From the NCBI RefSeq assembly GCF_001975225.1, contig NZ_CP019445.1, forward strand, positions 4,340,001-4,404,000: 64,000 nucleotides of DNA, given 5' to 3'. A model generated the notes under the pieces. The model saw only the letters and a list, made by a program, of their open reading frames with translations. It was not told the origin of the DNA and made no database searches. A program made the position numbers and the translations under genes. This DNA comes from Kosakonia cowanii JCM 10956 = DSM 18146. GTDB lineage: Bacteria; Pseudomonadota; Gammaproteobacteria; Enterobacterales; Enterobacteriaceae. Position 1 is the first letter of the stretch, and the number at the start of each line of letters is the position of its first letter. Shown here in pieces: positions 1-10,440 of the stretch.

Positions 1-970
1 CTTTATCAACGCCGACGTAAGGAATACGGACAATCTTGTTCTCAATTTTCCAGGTGGTGCCATCTGCCGCACCTTTGCCATCAGCAAGGTTTTTCGCCAG
101 ATCGAAGGTCGCTTTCGCCTGGTTGTTGGCATCGTTCAGCACGGTACCGGCCATCGCGCCCGATTTCACCAGCGCCAGCGCTTCTGGCAGTGCATCGACG
201 CCAAATACCGGAATCGCGGATTTGTTGTGGGCTTTCAGCGCTTCAACCGCACCCATTGCCATCGCATCGTTGTTGGCAATCACCACTTCGATTTTGTTAG
301 CGTTCGGGCCAGAGAGCCACGCGTCCATTTTGTCTTTCGCCTGGGCGGTGTCCCACATTGCAGTATCTAATGCCAGTTGCTGGGTTTTGATGCCTTTATC
401 GTTCAGCTCTTTAATCACGTAGGTGGTACGCGCTTCAGCATCCGGGTGGCCCGGCTCGCCTTTCAGCAGCACGAACTGAATCTGACCATCTTTGTTCAGA
501 TCCCAGCCCGGGTTAGCCGCCCAGTGTTTGGCAATCAGGTCGCCCTGAATCACGCCGGACTCTTTGGAGTCGGTGCCGACGTAGTAAGCTTTGTCATAGC
601 TATCCAGCGCTTTGCGGGAAGGCTCTTTGTTGAAGAATACGATAGGCACATTCTGGCCGCGCGCTTTCTCGATCACCGTGCCCGCCGCAGCCGGGTCAAC
701 CAGGTTGATGGCAAGGGCTTTAACCCCTTTTGCCAGCAGGACGTCGATCTGATCATTCTGTTTGGATTGGTCGTTCTGGGAGTCGTTCATCAGCAGCTGA
801 ACATCCGGTGCTGCTTTACCGTCTTTCTCAATCGCCTTACGCACAACGGACATGAAGTTGTCGTCATATTTATAGATGGTCACACCAATACGGGTATCCG
901 CTGCGTGTGCGGCTGCGCCAAACAGCATGCTTGCCATGACAGCAGACAGAGTCAACACCTTCTTATTCAT
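1..970 (-). CDS. mglB: Galactose/methyl-galactoside-binding periplasmic protein MglB (partial, 3' end cut)
   Basis: Periplasmic D-galactose/D-glucose-binding protein of the MglBAC ABC importer, which also presents ligand to the Trg chemoreceptor. The reverse-strand frame opens at the ATG complementary to 968-970 with a Sec signal peptide ([16 protein letters not shown], cut after AHA) followed by mature [17 protein letters not shown] peripla_BP fold runs through to the window edge, with motifs such as [12 protein letters not shown] and [12 protein letters not shown]. About 323 codons are present; the E. coli protein is 332 residues, so only roughly the last ten residues and the stop lie outside. 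mglA and mglC should follow beyond position 1. The promoter with CRP and GalS sites lies just upstream. Identity is close to certain. Confidence 0.97.
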   Translation of the reverse strand, partial: MNKKVLTLSAVMASMLFGAAAHAADTRIGVTIYKYDDNFMSVVRKAIEKDGKAAPDVQLLMNDSQNDQSKQNDQIDVLLAKGVKALAINLVDPAAAGTVIEKARGQNVPIVFFNKEPSRKALDSYDKAYYVGTDSKESGVIQGDLIAKHWAANPGWDLNKDGQIQFVLLKGEPGHPDAEARTTYVIKELNDKGIKTQQLALDTAMWDTAQAKDKMDAWLSGPNANKIEVVIANNDAMAMGAVEALKAHNKSAIPVFGVDALPEALALVKSGAMAGTVLNDANNQAKATFDLAKNLADGKGAADGTTWKIENKIVRIPYVGVDK

Positions 971-1195
971 GGTATCTCCGGTTTTATTATATGCAGGGTA
1001 GTGCTTGTGAATAGTGCTCGGCGGGTCAGTATGTTAAGAAGAGGTTACTGACACCCGACGTTCACGCTAAAAAAATTCAATCGTCCGTGTTCGGTAACGC
1101 TCCAGAAGATCGCTTTATCCGATGCTTTTACGTGAACGTCTCATTAAAAATGAATACTCACCGTTACATCGTGTTTCAGCTTCCAAAACGCTGAC

Positions 1196-1256
1196 ATCAT
1201 AGTCAGCGCCTTGTTAAGATACTGTGAATTTACTCACAGATTGAAAACGGTTACAT
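1196..1256 (-). promoter_or_regulatory. mglB promoter with CRP site and GalR/GalS operator
   Basis: Read on the minus strand, a GalR/GalS-type operator (ATGTAACCGTTTTCAA, 1241-1256) is followed by a perfect CRP site (TGTGA-N6-TCACA, 1223-1238) and a -10 element TATGAT (1196-1201). The CRP centre lies 32 bp upstream of the -10 centre. That is the class II spacing expected for activation from about -41.5, as known for mgl in E. coli. The operator agrees with the consensus GTGNAANCGNTTNCAC at all but the two outer bases. Confidence 0.9.
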
Positions 1257-1265
1257 CGCGACGCA

Positions 1266-2291
1266 TTACGAGTTAGTGATCGGCGCCACACTTTGTCGCA
1301 ACGCCACAGAATGACGACGTACCAGCGTAGGCATAAAGCAGTGTGCGGCCTGCGGATCGAGCTTGCCCGCCGCCCCCTGTAGCGCCAGCTCCGTTGCCAG
1401 CCGTGCCATTGACGCCACAGGGTAGCGCACGGTGGTTAATTGCGGATCGGTGTAACGGGCAATGGGGATATCATCGAAACCAATCAGCGACAGATGCTGC
1501 GGCACCGCAATGCCGTTGTCTTTCAGCGCCGTCAGCGCACCCGCTGCCATGCTGTCGTTGTAAGCAAAAACGGCGGTCAATTGCAGATTGCGACCCAGCA
1601 GCTCTACCATCGCCGCCTCCCCGCCCTGCATATCCGGCGAACCGGTGCCAACCCAACTGTCCGGCGCGGCAATGCCCTGCTCTTCCAGTGCGCGGAACCA
1701 GCCCTCTCGGCGTGAATCGTTATCTTCTATCTGATGGCTGGAGGCGAGGTAGCCGATGCGTTGATGGCCATTATTCAGCAGCATGCGCGTCGCCATCACC
1801 GCCCCGCTGACGTTATCAAGGCAGACGCAGCGGTGGGCGTAACCGGGCACCACGCGGTTGATCAGCACCATGCCGGGGATCTGCTCCATAAAGCCCGTCA
1901 GCTCTTCATCGCTGAGCGCTTTTGAGTGCACAATCAGGGCGTTACAGCGCTGACGTATCAGCACCTCAATGGCGTGCCGCTCTTTTTCCGCCTCATGGTA
2001 GCTGTTGCCAATCAGCACATACTTTTGATGTTCCTGCGCGACGGTATCCACCGCTTTGACCAGCGCACCGAAGAAGGCGTCGGAGACGTCCATCACGATC
2101 ACGCCGATGGTGTCGCTCACCTGCGTCGCCAGCGCCTGGGCGTTGGCGTTCGGGCGATAACCCAGCTGGGCAACAGCCTGCATCACGGTTTCGCGCGTCT
2201 CCTGGCTGACCAGGGCGCTGTTGTTGAGTACGCGGGAAACCGTCGCGACGGAGACGTTCGCATGACGGGCAACGTCACGAATGGTGATCAT
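1266..2291 (-). CDS. galS: LacI-family repressor GalS (galactose isorepressor)
   Basis: Transcriptional repressor of the mgl galactose transport operon and of its own gene, released by galactose. The 341-residue protein opens with a LacI-type helix-turn-helix ([20 protein letters not shown], residues about 3-22), then the hinge region and a periplasmic-binding-like effector domain ([28 protein letters not shown]). Length fits E. coli GalS (346). It lies directly upstream of mglB in the same direction, which distinguishes it from galR by synteny. GalR/GalS-type operators occur in front of both mglB and galS, which supports autoregulation. Nothing unusual was seen in the coding sequence. Confidence 0.95.
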   Translation of the reverse strand: MITIRDVARHANVSVATVSRVLNNSALVSQETRETVMQAVAQLGYRPNANAQALATQVSDTIGVIVMDVSDAFFGALVKAVDTVAQEHQKYVLIGNSYHEAEKERHAIEVLIRQRCNALIVHSKALSDEELTGFMEQIPGMVLINRVVPGYAHRCVCLDNVSGAVMATRMLLNNGHQRIGYLASSHQIEDNDSRREGWFRALEEQGIAAPDSWVGTGSPDMQGGEAAMVELLGRNLQLTAVFAYNDSMAAGALTALKDNGIAVPQHLSLIGFDDIPIARYTDPQLTTVRYPVASMARLATELALQGAAGKLDPQAAHCFMPTLVRRHSVALRQSVAPITNS

Positions 2292-2400
2292 TTTTTCCCA
2301 CCTTGTCTGAATGGCGGCACGTCACAGGCACCCCCTGGGTAAAGTAAGGAGGCTATTCTGGCAGTCGCGGTGGCTTTGCTACGTGAGAGGCATCACATCA

Positions 2401-2448
2401 ATGGAAACGGTTACATCGCATTTGTTAACGATTGTGATCCAGATCGTT
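2401..2448 (-). promoter_or_regulatory. galS operator and probable CRP site
   Basis: A second GalR/GalS-type operator (ATGTAACCGTTTCCAT on the minus strand, 2401-2416) lies about 110 bp upstream of galS. A weaker CRP-like site (TGTGA-N6-TCGTT, 2433-2448) adjoins it on the upstream side. The arrangement repeats that of mglB, so galS is probably catabolite-activated and autorepressed. The CRP-like site reaches into the stop codon of yeiB. Confidence 0.75.
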
Positions 2449-3607
2449 ATCTGCTTGTAGGCGGTAATGCGCTGCCCGCCGCACGGGCGGTCAGTTGTCG
2501 CCATAGCCATTCGACGGGGCCCTGGCGGAAACGCCTTAGCCACAGCACGGAGAAGAGGATATTAACCGCCCAGACGGCGGGGACGATCGCCAGCAGTTGC
2601 AGGCGGTCAAAGCGCATAAACAGACCGAAATGGTTAAACAGCGTGGTGCAGATCAGGGTTTGCAACAGATAGTTAGTGAGCGCCATGCGCCCGACGCAGG
2701 CGATTGCGCTCACCAGTTTGCTGGCGCAGATTTGCGGCCAGAAGCCCCACGCCAGTGACGCATAGCCGATGGCCTGCACCGGTGCGCTCAGCTCGCGCGG
2801 GGCCTGCAAAAAGAAGGCGCACCAGCGGTACGACCAGCCCAGTTGCCACTGGGCGACAATGGCGGGAATATTCATTGCCATTCCCGTCACCACCAGCACG
2901 GCGCCGACGCGCCGGTAGTGGCGCAGCGGGAACTGCCCTCTCATCCAGCCGCTGCGCATGAGTGCAGCACCAATCAACATCAGCCCGGCCAGCTGCCAGC
3001 CATATTGCACGCCGAGCGCCAGTAAGGCGTTTGACAAGAGATCGCTGCGGTTGCTCAACCCCTCCATCAGCGTGCCGCTGGTGCGCCACCAGGCTTCATA
3101 CTGCACGTTAGCGGCGTCCGGCAGCCAGAAGTTGTTCGGCGTCGTACCGGAGATGGCGCCCAGCAGCAGCAAGACGACAATGCCGATGAGATAGAGCACC
3201 ACGCCGGTATGAAACATTGCTTTCACGCTCTGCGCATCGCGAATCATTCGCCAGCCGATAAGCCCCACCAGGCCATAAGCCAGCAGAATATCGCCTTCCC
3301 AGAAGAAGAGTGCGTGAATGAAACCGAGCAGCACCAGCAGCGTCAGGCGCGACTGGATCCAGCGCTTGCCGCGTGGCAGCAGCATCTGTAACCCGGCACC
3401 AAAGAGAATGGCGAACAGCGAGAGAAATTTTACCTGCGCAAAAAGGTCGAGCAGCGCCCAGGTCCAGGCATCATGCAGGGTGATGTCGCCATACCAGGCG
3501 GGATTGAGATAGGCCGCCTTCGGCAGACCAAAGGCGGTGATATTGAGCAGCAGAATGCCGAGGATGGCGAGGCCACGGATAAAATCGAGCGTGACGCTCC
3601 TTCCCAT
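2447..3607 (-). CDS. yeiB: DUF418-family inner-membrane protein YeiB
   Basis: Polytopic inner-membrane protein of unknown function. The 386 residues begin MGRSVTLDFIRGLAILGIL, typical of the DUF418/YeiB family: an N-terminal DxIRGxA signature followed by many hydrophobic segments (for example FAILFGAGLQMLLP, VVLYLIGIVVLLLLGAI). The C-terminal part contains the DUF418 signature region (GRMALTNYLLQTLICTTLF). It starts 17 bp after the folE stop in the same direction, so folE-yeiB are probably cotranscribed, as in E. coli. Members have been compared with acyltransferase-like membrane proteins, but no function can be assigned here. Recognition of the family is firm. Confidence 0.92.
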   Translation of the reverse strand: MGRSVTLDFIRGLAILGILLLNITAFGLPKAAYLNPAWYGDITLHDAWTWALLDLFAQVKFLSLFAILFGAGLQMLLPRGKRWIQSRLTLLVLLGFIHALFFWEGDILLAYGLVGLIGWRMIRDAQSVKAMFHTGVVLYLIGIVVLLLLGAISGTTPNNFWLPDAANVQYEAWWRTSGTLMEGLSNRSDLLSNALLALGVQYGWQLAGLMLIGAALMRSGWMRGQFPLRHYRRVGAVLVVTGMAMNIPAIVAQWQLGWSYRWCAFFLQAPRELSAPVQAIGYASLAWGFWPQICASKLVSAIACVGRMALTNYLLQTLICTTLFNHFGLFMRFDRLQLLAIVPAVWAVNILFSVLWLRRFRQGPVEWLWRQLTARAAGSALPPTSR

Positions 3608-3624
3608 GTCGGCGGCTCCTGCAA

Positions 3625-4290
3625 TCAGTTAGTGTGGCGAACGGCGCGCAGGAACTCCTGGCGGGTGTTCTGGCTCGACTTAAACAGGCCACCGAGCGAG
3701 GTGGTGGTGGTCGCACTGGTCGCATCGCGAATGCCGCGCGCTTTCACACAATAATGGACCGCATCAATCGATACCGCGACATTATTGGTGCCAAGCAGGG
3801 TTTGCAGCGCGGTGAGGATCTGCTGGGTCAGGCGTTCCTGAACCTGCGGGCGCTGGGCGAAGAACTGCACAATGCGGTTGATTTTCGACAGGCCAATCAC
3901 CGACTCTTTCGGGATGTAAGCCACCGTCGCTTTGCCGTCGATAGTGACAAAGTGGTGTTCGCAGGTGCTGGTGAGCGTAATGTCGCGCACGGTCACCATC
4001 TCATCGACCTTCATCTTATTTTCAATGACGGTGATTTTCGGGAAATTGGCGTAATCGAGGCCGGAGAAGATCTCATCGACATACATTTTGGCGATGCGAT
4101 GCGGCGTTTCCATCAGGCTGTCATCATTCAGATCGAGATTGAGCAGCTGCATGATCTCGGTCATATGGCCGGCGATAAGGCGTTTACGGGTTTCATTATC
4201 CATTTGCACCGGGGGGCGCAGCGGGGTTTCCAGACCACGGGCAACCAGCGCCTCGTGCACCAGCGCCGCTTCTTTACTGAGTGATGACAT
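3625..4290 (-). CDS. folE: GTP cyclohydrolase I FolE
   Basis: Converts GTP to 7,8-dihydroneopterin triphosphate and formate, the first step towards tetrahydrofolate and also towards queuosine precursors. The cytosolic enzyme forms a homodecamer. The start is taken at the ATG complementary to 4288-4290 ([19 protein letters not shown]), preceded by AGGAGA, giving 221 residues; the open frame runs further upstream without homology. Zinc ligands are visible in STCEHHF (Cys and His) and in VHYCVKARG (Cys). The protein is almost identical to E. coli FolE (222 residues) apart from one residue lost near PPVQMDN. Upstream on the same strand is an MFS gene not found there in E. coli K-12. Confidence 0.98.
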   Translation of the reverse strand: MSSLSKEAALVHEALVARGLETPLRPPVQMDNETRKRLIAGHMTEIMQLLNLDLNDDSLMETPHRIAKMYVDEIFSGLDYANFPKITVIENKMKVDEMVTVRDITLTSTCEHHFVTIDGKATVAYIPKESVIGLSKINRIVQFFAQRPQVQERLTQQILTALQTLLGTNNVAVSIDAVHYCVKARGIRDATSATTTTSLGGLFKSSQNTRQEFLRAVRHTN

Positions 4291-4415
4291 ATTTTCTTCT
4301 TCTCCTGCAGGTATGGCGTGCTTCGCGTGTTGCGGCGAAGTGAGGCAACATTGTGCGTGAGGTCGCGCACATAATCCAGCCCGCCGGGGATAATTATTGA
4401 AATTGCCGCTGCCTT

Positions 4416-5543
4416 TCAGGCGCGACGTTTCCACACCAGAACACCGCCAATTACCAGCGCAACCGCCGCAATGCCGAGCGCCGGTTCAAGGCGTCCGGTA
4501 AGCCAGGTCGAGAGCGCAGAGGTCATCGGGCCGACCAGTTGCCCGACGGCATAGCCGGTGGTGAGCAGGCCCGCCATATAACGCGCGTGATAGGGTGCCA
4601 GCTCGCGACCATAGAGCAGTGAAAGCTGCACTGCGCAGAGAAAACCGCCGCCGACCAGCACCGCGCCGCACACCAGCCCGCTCAACCCCGGCAGAAGCCA
4701 GGCTGCCAGCACGCCCGCGCCCTGCAACCAGAGGACTATCGCCAGCCGCTGATGGCTCTGCCCGCAGTGGCGCAGCAGAATACTGAGACCAATGCCGATC
4801 ACTGCCGCGAGGCCGAAAACCGGCCAGACAAACTGGGCAAACAGGCTGCCGGGAAAGCGCAGCGCTGCCATCTGCGACAAAAAGGTAGCGGGCAGAATAT
4901 AGCCAAACCCGGCCAGGCTGTAGCTCCAGACCAGCCGTTTCAGATCGGTGGTCAGGTGCAGAGGCTGCGTCTTCACCTCCGGGCGGTGCCACTCACCGGG
5001 CTTCGGTAAGTAGCGGGCAATCAGCGCCACCAGCAGCAGCGCCAGCACGCCATAAACTTGCCATGCTGACGCAGCGCTTAAGCCTTTGGCCTGAATCGCT
5101 ACCGCCAGCAATCCGCTTAACGCGATGCCCGCGCCCGGCCCGGCAAACACCGCCGCGCTGAGGCCCGGCTTTCCGGCATGGGCCAGCCGCTCATTGGTCC
5201 ACGCGGCAATCAGCACCATTCCCCAGCCGCTCATCGCGCCGATAATAAGCCGAATCGCACCATGCAGCAGCGCGTTGTCTGCCAGCGCAGAGAGGAAGGT
5301 GAGCAGCACCGCGCCGCCAATGCCAAGCCACAGGCGCACTTCGATATGCCGCTTCGCGCGCATCGCATCCCAGGCACCGAGCAGATAACCCAGGTAGTTA
5401 ATGGCTGCCACCAGCCCGGCGCTGGTGAGGGTGAGCTGGCCGTCGCGGATCATCAACGGCACCTGCGGGGTAAAGGCAAAGCGGCCAATACCCATCACCA
5501 CCACCAGTACGATAAAACCGCAAAGCGCGACGCGTAACGCCAT
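4416..5543 (-). CDS. YbfB/YjiJ-family MFS transporter
   Basis: Predicted inner-membrane transporter of the major facilitator superfamily, YbfB/YjiJ (MFS_4) branch, substrate unknown. The start is set at the ATG at 5543, preceded by GGAGG; an upstream TTG would give four more residues but would swallow that ribosome-binding site. The 375 residues show about 12 hydrophobic segments. The first carries the [18 protein letters not shown] signature of this branch, and later motifs include NYLGYLLG and [11 protein letters not shown]. In E. coli K-12 folE and yeiG are neighbours, so this gene is an addition between them. It is divergent from yeiG, and its stop lies 125 bp upstream of the folE start. 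Confidence 0.85.
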   Translation of the reverse strand: MALRVALCGFIVLVVVMGIGRFAFTPQVPLMIRDGQLTLTSAGLVAAINYLGYLLGAWDAMRAKRHIEVRLWLGIGGAVLLTFLSALADNALLHGAIRLIIGAMSGWGMVLIAAWTNERLAHAGKPGLSAAVFAGPGAGIALSGLLAVAIQAKGLSAASAWQVYGVLALLLVALIARYLPKPGEWHRPEVKTQPLHLTTDLKRLVWSYSLAGFGYILPATFLSQMAALRFPGSLFAQFVWPVFGLAAVIGIGLSILLRHCGQSHQRLAIVLWLQGAGVLAAWLLPGLSGLVCGAVLVGGGFLCAVQLSLLYGRELAPYHARYMAGLLTTGYAVGQLVGPMTSALSTWLTGRLEPALGIAAVALVIGGVLVWKRRA

Positions 5544-5692
5544 CTCCGCCTCCAAATGTTAATGTAAAGTTATGTTTATGATGCAGTATGTTGCGCAAGT
5601 GCGGAAGTGAAAGTTACTCACAGCGGCGTGAATTATCTGTATTATGCAGGGTTATCACTCTGTTTATCTCTGTGAAACCTGAGGAGCCCCGC

Positions 5693-6529
5693 ATGGAATT
5701 GCTCGAAGAGCACCGCTGTTTTGAAGGCTGGCAGCAGCGCTGGCGTCACGACTCCAGCGTCCTGAACTGCGCCATGACGTTCAGCATCTTTTTACCGCCG
5801 CAGCGTAGCGATGCGCGCCCGCCGGTGCTTTACTGGCTCTCCGGCCTGACCTGCAATGATGAGAATTTCACCACCAAAGCCGGGGCGCAGCGCGTCGCTT
5901 CTGAACTGGGCATTGTGCTGGTGATGCCGGACACCAGCCCGCGCGGCGATGAGGTGGCTGATGCCGACAGCTACGATCTGGGTAAAGGGGCCGGCTTCTA
6001 TCTTAACGCCACGCAGCAGCCGTGGGCCACGCACTACCGGATGTTTGATTATCTGCGCGACGAACTCCCGGCCCTTATCCAGAGCGAGTTTAACGTCAGC
6101 ACCCAGGCGGCGATCAGCGGTCACTCCATGGGCGGCCACGGCGCGCTGATCATGGCACTGAAAAACCCCGGCCGTTACACCAGCGTCTCCGCCTTCGCGC
6201 CGATTGTGAACCCGCTGCAGGTGCCGTGGGGGCAGAAAGCCTTTACTGCCTATTTAGGTGAGGATGCCAGCCAGTGGCGCGAGTGGGACAGCTGCGCGCT
6301 GATGCTGGAAAGCGGCGACGGTGACGCCATTCCGACCCTTATCGATCAGGGGGATAGCGATCAGTTCCTCGCCGATCAATTGCAGCCGGCGCGGCTGGCA
6401 GAAGTGGCGCGGCAGAAAAGCTGGCCGCTGACCCTGCGCATTCAGCCAGGGTACGATCACAGCTACTTCTTTATCGCTTCGTTTATTGAAGATCATCTGC
6501 GCTTCCATGCGCAGCACCTCTTCCGCTAA
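5693..6529 (+). CDS. yeiG: S-formylglutathione hydrolase YeiG
   Basis: Esterase that hydrolyses S-formylglutathione to glutathione and formate in glutathione-dependent formaldehyde detoxification. The chosen ATG ([20 protein letters not shown]) has GAGGAG upstream and gives 278 residues, the length of E. coli YeiG; the longer frame upstream is not conserved. It shows an alpha/beta-hydrolase fold with the nucleophile serine in [10 protein letters not shown], the acid in DQGDSDQFL and the histidine in GYDHSYFFI. It is convergent with cirA across a GC-rich hairpin. There is no frmRAB-type neighbour, as is normal for this constitutive paralogue. Confidence 0.95.
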   Translation: MELLEEHRCFEGWQQRWRHDSSVLNCAMTFSIFLPPQRSDARPPVLYWLSGLTCNDENFTTKAGAQRVASELGIVLVMPDTSPRGDEVADADSYDLGKGAGFYLNATQQPWATHYRMFDYLRDELPALIQSEFNVSTQAAISGHSMGGHGALIMALKNPGRYTSVSAFAPIVNPLQVPWGQKAFTAYLGEDASQWREWDSCALMLESGDGDAIPTLIDQGDSDQFLADQLQPARLAEVARQKSWPLTLRIQPGYDHSYFFIASFIEDHLRFHAQHLFR

Positions 6530-6533
6530 GCGT

Positions 6534-6559
6534 CACCCCGGCGTTTTCGCGCCGGGGTC
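6534..6559. terminator. Hairpin between convergent yeiG and cirA
   Basis: An inverted repeat (ACCCCGGCG, loop about TTTTCG, CGCCGGGGT) fills the 35-bp gap between yeiG and cirA. No long T tract follows on either strand, so it is a weak or factor-assisted bidirectional terminator. Confidence 0.6.
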
Positions 6560-6564
6560 TCTCA

Positions 6565-8547
6565 TCAGAAGCGGTAATCAATCGCCGCAAAGTAGCGACG
6601 TCCATCTTCGTTAAAGCTGTAGTCATCCCGGCTAAGATCTTTATCGCCGAGGTTGAGCACGCCCGCGCGCAGTTTGACGTTTTTCGTCGCCTGCCATGCG
6701 CCGCCCGCATTCCAGATAACATACCCGCCCGGCGTTGCGCCCTGTGACACCGAACGTTTTTCGCCACTGTAGTTCGCCGAAACATAGAACGACCACGCGT
6801 CGTTAGCCTGCCAGTCCAGCGTGCCGTTAGCGGTGTGGAATGGCAGATCCTGCAACGGTTTATTGCCACCGCCGCTCAGATTGCGCCCGTCGTTATAGGT
6901 GTAATTCAGGGTCAGCTTCCACGCTTCATCGAACGGGATTTTCACCTCCGTCTCTACGCCCTGAATACGTGCTTTATCAACGTTGTAATAGCGGAATACC
7001 GGCACCCGCACGCCCTGGGCGTTACGCTCAAAGCCGACAAAGTTAGGGTAGCCCGGCGCCTCGGTCAGGCTGCGAGTGCGGCTGATATTGATCATATCCT
7101 CAATATTGTTCTGGAAGGCGGTAACGCTGCCCTGAACGCCCTCCAGCCAGCCCTCTTCGCCGCTGTAGTAAAGCCCCAGTTCAAAGCTTTCGCTGGTTTC
7201 CGGTTTCAACTCCGGGCTGCCGACAATCCGGCAACCGCCGCGACAGGAGTTGGTCGCCCAGTCGGGGCTTAGCTGCAACAGCGACGGCGCTTTAAAGGCC
7301 GTTGCCCAGCCCCCTTTCACCGTTATGGTATCGGTGGCGCTCCACACCAGATAGGCGCGCGGGCTCCAGTGATCGCCATAGGTTTCATGGTCATCCATGC
7401 GAATGCCGGTGGTCAGCGCCAGCGGCTCGACAATGCGCCACTCATCTTCAATAAACAGCGCGTACTGATTAGCAGAGGTTTTGCTGCTGTTGCCGCCGGT
7501 CAGGTTAACGGGATCGCTGAGCTTGTCATGACGCCACTCCCCGCCAAGGGTGACTAACTGATTAATCTCGCCCAGCGGCAGCACTACTTTGCCATCCACA
7601 GTGTTGCTTTCCGAACGGATAGCGCTGGCGTTGCCGGGGTTTTTGTTATCAATCTTCTCGCCGTAGAAACGCAGCTCGCTGTTAGCGCTGCCCCAGCGCC
7701 CGTTGTGCGCCAGCGAGTAGTTCTGGCGATCGAGGCGGTTTTTATTGAGTGAATCAGAGTTGCGATCCTGGCGGTCATAACCGTAACCAGCGGTAAAGTC
7801 GTGATCTTTGGTTGGCGTCCAGGCCAGTTCAACATTGCCATCGCGGCTGGTAAAGCCCTCGATGCGCGGTGACTCACCGCTGGCGGCGGTTTGCGACGCT
7901 TGCTGACTATCTTTTTCGCGCTTCGCCACGCCGCCAAAGGCCTTCAGCCCGAGCACGCCGTCAATCAGTGGCCCGCTGGTATAGAACTGTCCATTTTGCG
8001 TATCGCCGCGATCGCGGTGCGCCTGAATGGTGGTATCCGCGGTAATTGAGCCGCTCCAGCGCTGGCCGATTTTTTTGGTGATGATATTCACCACGCCGCC
8101 GAGGGCATCGGAGCCATACAGCGACGACATCGGGCCGCGCACCACTTCAATGCGCTCAATCGCTTCTACCGGGATCCAGTTGAGGTCAAAATCGTTGTGG
8201 CGGAAGACGGCATTGCGCGAGTTGACGCGCTTGCCATCAATCAGGATCAGGGTGTAACTGCTGTTCAGCCCGCGCAGGCTGACGCCTTTGCGGTTATCCC
8301 CTTCATTGGTGAGCTGCACGCCGGGCACCTCTTTCAGCACATCTTTCAGGTTTTGCACCGGCCTGCGCTGTAAATCCTGCTGCGTGATAACACTGATGCT
8401 GGCGGGCGCATCTTTCAGGTTCTGCTCGCTGGCCGAAGCGGTCACCACCAGCGTTTCACCCTCCCCTGCGGCGGCCATCACCGGCAGCGCCAGCGTTAAC
8501 GCGGACGCACAGAGGCCTCCCCGCATAATGGGATTCAAGGTAAACAT
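6565..8547 (-). CDS. cirA: TonB-dependent catecholate siderophore / colicin I receptor CirA
   Basis: Outer-membrane TonB-gated receptor for iron-catecholate breakdown products, also the receptor for colicins Ia/Ib. The start at 8547 ([11 protein letters not shown]) is preceded by GGAG; 660 residues against 663 in E. coli. A signal peptide (cut after VMAAAG) is followed by the TonB box ETLVVTA, then the plug domain ([40 protein letters not shown]). A long beta-barrel ends [20 protein letters not shown], with the terminal phenylalanine needed for BAM recognition. A cysteine pair NSCRGGC lies in an extracellular loop, as in E. coli. A strong Fur box lies 160-180 bp upstream. Transcription runs towards convergent yeiG. 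Confidence 0.97.
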   Translation of the reverse strand: MFTLNPIMRGGLCASALTLALPVMAAAGEGETLVVTASASEQNLKDAPASISVITQQDLQRRPVQNLKDVLKEVPGVQLTNEGDNRKGVSLRGLNSSYTLILIDGKRVNSRNAVFRHNDFDLNWIPVEAIERIEVVRGPMSSLYGSDALGGVVNIITKKIGQRWSGSITADTTIQAHRDRGDTQNGQFYTSGPLIDGVLGLKAFGGVAKREKDSQQASQTAASGESPRIEGFTSRDGNVELAWTPTKDHDFTAGYGYDRQDRNSDSLNKNRLDRQNYSLAHNGRWGSANSELRFYGEKIDNKNPGNASAIRSESNTVDGKVVLPLGEINQLVTLGGEWRHDKLSDPVNLTGGNSSKTSANQYALFIEDEWRIVEPLALTTGIRMDDHETYGDHWSPRAYLVWSATDTITVKGGWATAFKAPSLLQLSPDWATNSCRGGCRIVGSPELKPETSESFELGLYYSGEEGWLEGVQGSVTAFQNNIEDMINISRTRSLTEAPGYPNFVGFERNAQGVRVPVFRYYNVDKARIQGVETEVKIPFDEAWKLTLNYTYNDGRNLSGGGNKPLQDLPFHTANGTLDWQANDAWSFYVSANYSGEKRSVSQGATPGGYVIWNAGGAWQATKNVKLRAGVLNLGDKDLSRDDYSFNEDGRRYFAAIDYRF

Positions 8548-8706
8548 TCCGTAACTCCATGAGGTCTGAAAAAGATTGAAAAATTTGCTCACGTATTGCA
8601 AAACCGCGCCCGTTACATTGACGGCAGCGTTATTGATTGCGGAAACATCAGGCGCGTGAATTCCGCCGGGTTCCCTTTCTTTTCAGGCGCTTACCTTAAT
8701 GTAAAC

Positions 8707-8725
8707 GAGAATGATTATCAATTTC
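8707..8725. promoter_or_regulatory. Fur box upstream of cirA
   Basis: On the minus strand 16 of 19 bases match the Fur consensus GATAATGATAATCATTATC, with an unbroken central GATAATCATT. It predicts iron repression of cirA, the known regulation in E. coli. Confidence 0.85.
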
Positions 8726-8776
8726 GAGAACTTAAAGTTATGTAAAGAGCGGAAGGGAAAAGTGGAAGAGAGGGAT

Positions 8777-8804
8777 AAAAAAACGCCCTCTGAGCAGAGG
8801 GCGT
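8777..8804 (-). terminator. lysP rho-independent terminator
   Basis: On the minus strand a perfect stem ACGCCCTCTG / CAGAGGGCGT is followed by seven T residues, just after the lysP stop. It separates lysP from the cirA control region. Confidence 0.9.
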
Positions 8805-8814
8805 CAAGCAGGCG

Positions 8815-10284
8815 TTATTTGGTAAAGCGTTCCGGGAATTCCATCTCGCTGTAGCGCACAAAGCGCGTTCCTTTGCTGAACTTGTAGCCCAGCCAGATCA
8901 CCAGGAAGAGCGGAATGCCGATATAGGTCGCCGTTACCGCACCCCAGTCGATAGAGTCTTCGAGGAAGGCCTGGTAGTTCTGCCCAAGGGTAATAATCAG
9001 GCAGAGCACAAAGGCGAAGATCGGCCCAATCGGGAAGAAACCGGAGCGGTACGGCAGGTTATCCAGCGAGTGGCCCTGCGCAACGTAGCCGCGGCGGAAA
9101 CGGTAGTGGCTGATGGCAATGCCCAGCCAGGCGATAAAGCCCGTCATACCGGAGGTGTTAAGCAGCCACAGGTAGACCGTCTGGTTGCCAAACATCGAGG
9201 TCAGGAAGCAGAGACCGGCAATCACCGTGGTGGCATACAGCGCGTTGCGCGGCACGCCGCCTTTCGACAGTTTAGAGAAGATGCGCGGTGCTTTACCGTC
9301 GCAGGCCAGCGTGTAGAGCATACGGGTCGATGCATACATCCCCGAGTTGCCCGCCGAGAGTACCGCCGTCAGGATCACCGCATTCATCACCGCCGCCGCC
9401 GAAAGCAGGCCAGCATGTTGAAACACCAGCGTGAACGGACTGACGCTGATATCTTTCACGTCGTTACGCAGCAGGCTTGGATCGGTATAGGGAATGATCA
9501 GGCTGATAATCAAAATCGCGAAGACGTAAAAAAGCAGGATTCGCCAGAAGACCTGACGCACCGCGCGCGGAATGTTCTTCTCCGGATCTTCCGATTCACC
9601 AGCCGCGATACCGATAAGCTCGGTGCCCTGGAAGGAGAAGCCAACAATCATCGCCACGCCAATCATCGCCGAGAAACCGCCGGCAAACGGCGCATCGCCG
9701 ATACTCCAGTTGCTCCAGCCCGCCGGTTTTTCCCCCTGGAAAATGCCGACAATCATCATCACACCGACGATGATAAAGATGATCACAGTGGTCACTTTGA
9801 TCAGCGAAAACCAGTATTCCGCTTCGCCAAAGCCTTTCACCGAGATGTAGTTAAGCAGGAAGATCACGACCAGGAAGAGCGCACTCCAGATCCAGCCCGG
9901 CGTATCCGGGAACCACCAGGTCATCACCAGTTGGGAAGCGACAAGGTCAACGGCGATGGTTACCGCCCAGTTGTACCAGTAGTTCCAGCCGAGGGCGAAG
10001 CCGAAGCCCTCTTCCACATATTTCTGCCCGTAGGTCGAAAAGGAGCCGGAAACCGGCATAAAGGCGGCAAGTTCGCCAAGGCTGGTCATCAGGAAATAGA
10101 CCATCAGGCCAATCAGCATATAGGAGAGCAGCGCGCCGCCCGGCCCCGCTGAGGAGATGGTCGCCCCGGAGGCGACGAACAGACCGGTCCCGATGGAGCC
10201 GCCAATTGCGATCATCGTCAGATGACGCGCTTTCAGTGCACGACGAAGCGTGGTCGCTTCTGTGGTTTTTGTTTCGGAAACCAT
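8815..10284 (-). CDS. lysP: Lysine-specific permease LysP
   Basis: Lysine:proton symporter of the APC superfamily in the inner membrane; in E. coli it also restrains the CadC acid-response regulator. The 489 residues match the family length. The hydrophilic N-terminus (MVSETKTTEATTLRRALKAR) leads into TM1 with the unwound helix motif IAIGGSIGTGLFVASG. About 12 membrane helices follow, ending in a polar tail (RYSEMEFPERFTK). It is monocistronic: its own terminator follows the stop, and a terminator of the preceding ABC operon lies upstream at about 10.36 kb. ArgP control is known in E. coli; I could not mark an ArgP site with confidence. Confidence 0.96.
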   Translation of the reverse strand: MVSETKTTEATTLRRALKARHLTMIAIGGSIGTGLFVASGATISSAGPGGALLSYMLIGLMVYFLMTSLGELAAFMPVSGSFSTYGQKYVEEGFGFALGWNYWYNWAVTIAVDLVASQLVMTWWFPDTPGWIWSALFLVVIFLLNYISVKGFGEAEYWFSLIKVTTVIIFIIVGVMMIVGIFQGEKPAGWSNWSIGDAPFAGGFSAMIGVAMIVGFSFQGTELIGIAAGESEDPEKNIPRAVRQVFWRILLFYVFAILIISLIIPYTDPSLLRNDVKDISVSPFTLVFQHAGLLSAAAVMNAVILTAVLSAGNSGMYASTRMLYTLACDGKAPRIFSKLSKGGVPRNALYATTVIAGLCFLTSMFGNQTVYLWLLNTSGMTGFIAWLGIAISHYRFRRGYVAQGHSLDNLPYRSGFFPIGPIFAFVLCLIITLGQNYQAFLEDSIDWGAVTATYIGIPLFLVIWLGYKFSKGTRFVRYSEMEFPERFTK

Positions 10285-10349
10285 AAGAAAAAGCTATCCA
10301 TCCAAAAAATGAGGCGCGATTGTAGCAGACGAAACGCGGCCCTTCCGGT

Positions 10350-10376
10350 GGAAAAGGTCTCTTATTAGAGACCTTC
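10350..10376 (-). terminator. Terminator of the amino-acid ABC operon
   Basis: A perfect 8-bp stem AAGGTCTC / GAGACCTT with a 6-nt loop is followed by TTTT on the minus strand, 65-90 bp beyond the stop of the ATPase gene. It also sits about 70 bp upstream of the lysP start, so it separates the operon from lysP. Confidence 0.65.
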
Positions 10377-10440
10377 ATAATTGGCCGCGAATTATAAGTA
10401 AAGCAGTGAATGGAGGATGTTGCGAGGCGAAAACGCGCGG

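Noticed and set aside
3625..4434. Longer folE start giving 269 residues
   Set aside because: Extra N-terminal residues are not conserved; the ATG at 4290 has AGGAGA and matches E. coli FolE.
9070..10152. 360-codon plus-strand open frame opposite lysP
   Set aside because: Antisense shadow of a highly conserved gene with high GC third positions; the translation is rich in Arg, His, Gln and Asp with no family resemblance.
10350..10376. Hairpin upstream of lysP considered as a lysine riboswitch or leader element
   Set aside because: It is a simple 8-bp stem followed by T residues in the direction of the ABC operon, better explained as that operon's terminator; there is no lysine-riboswitch-sized structure.
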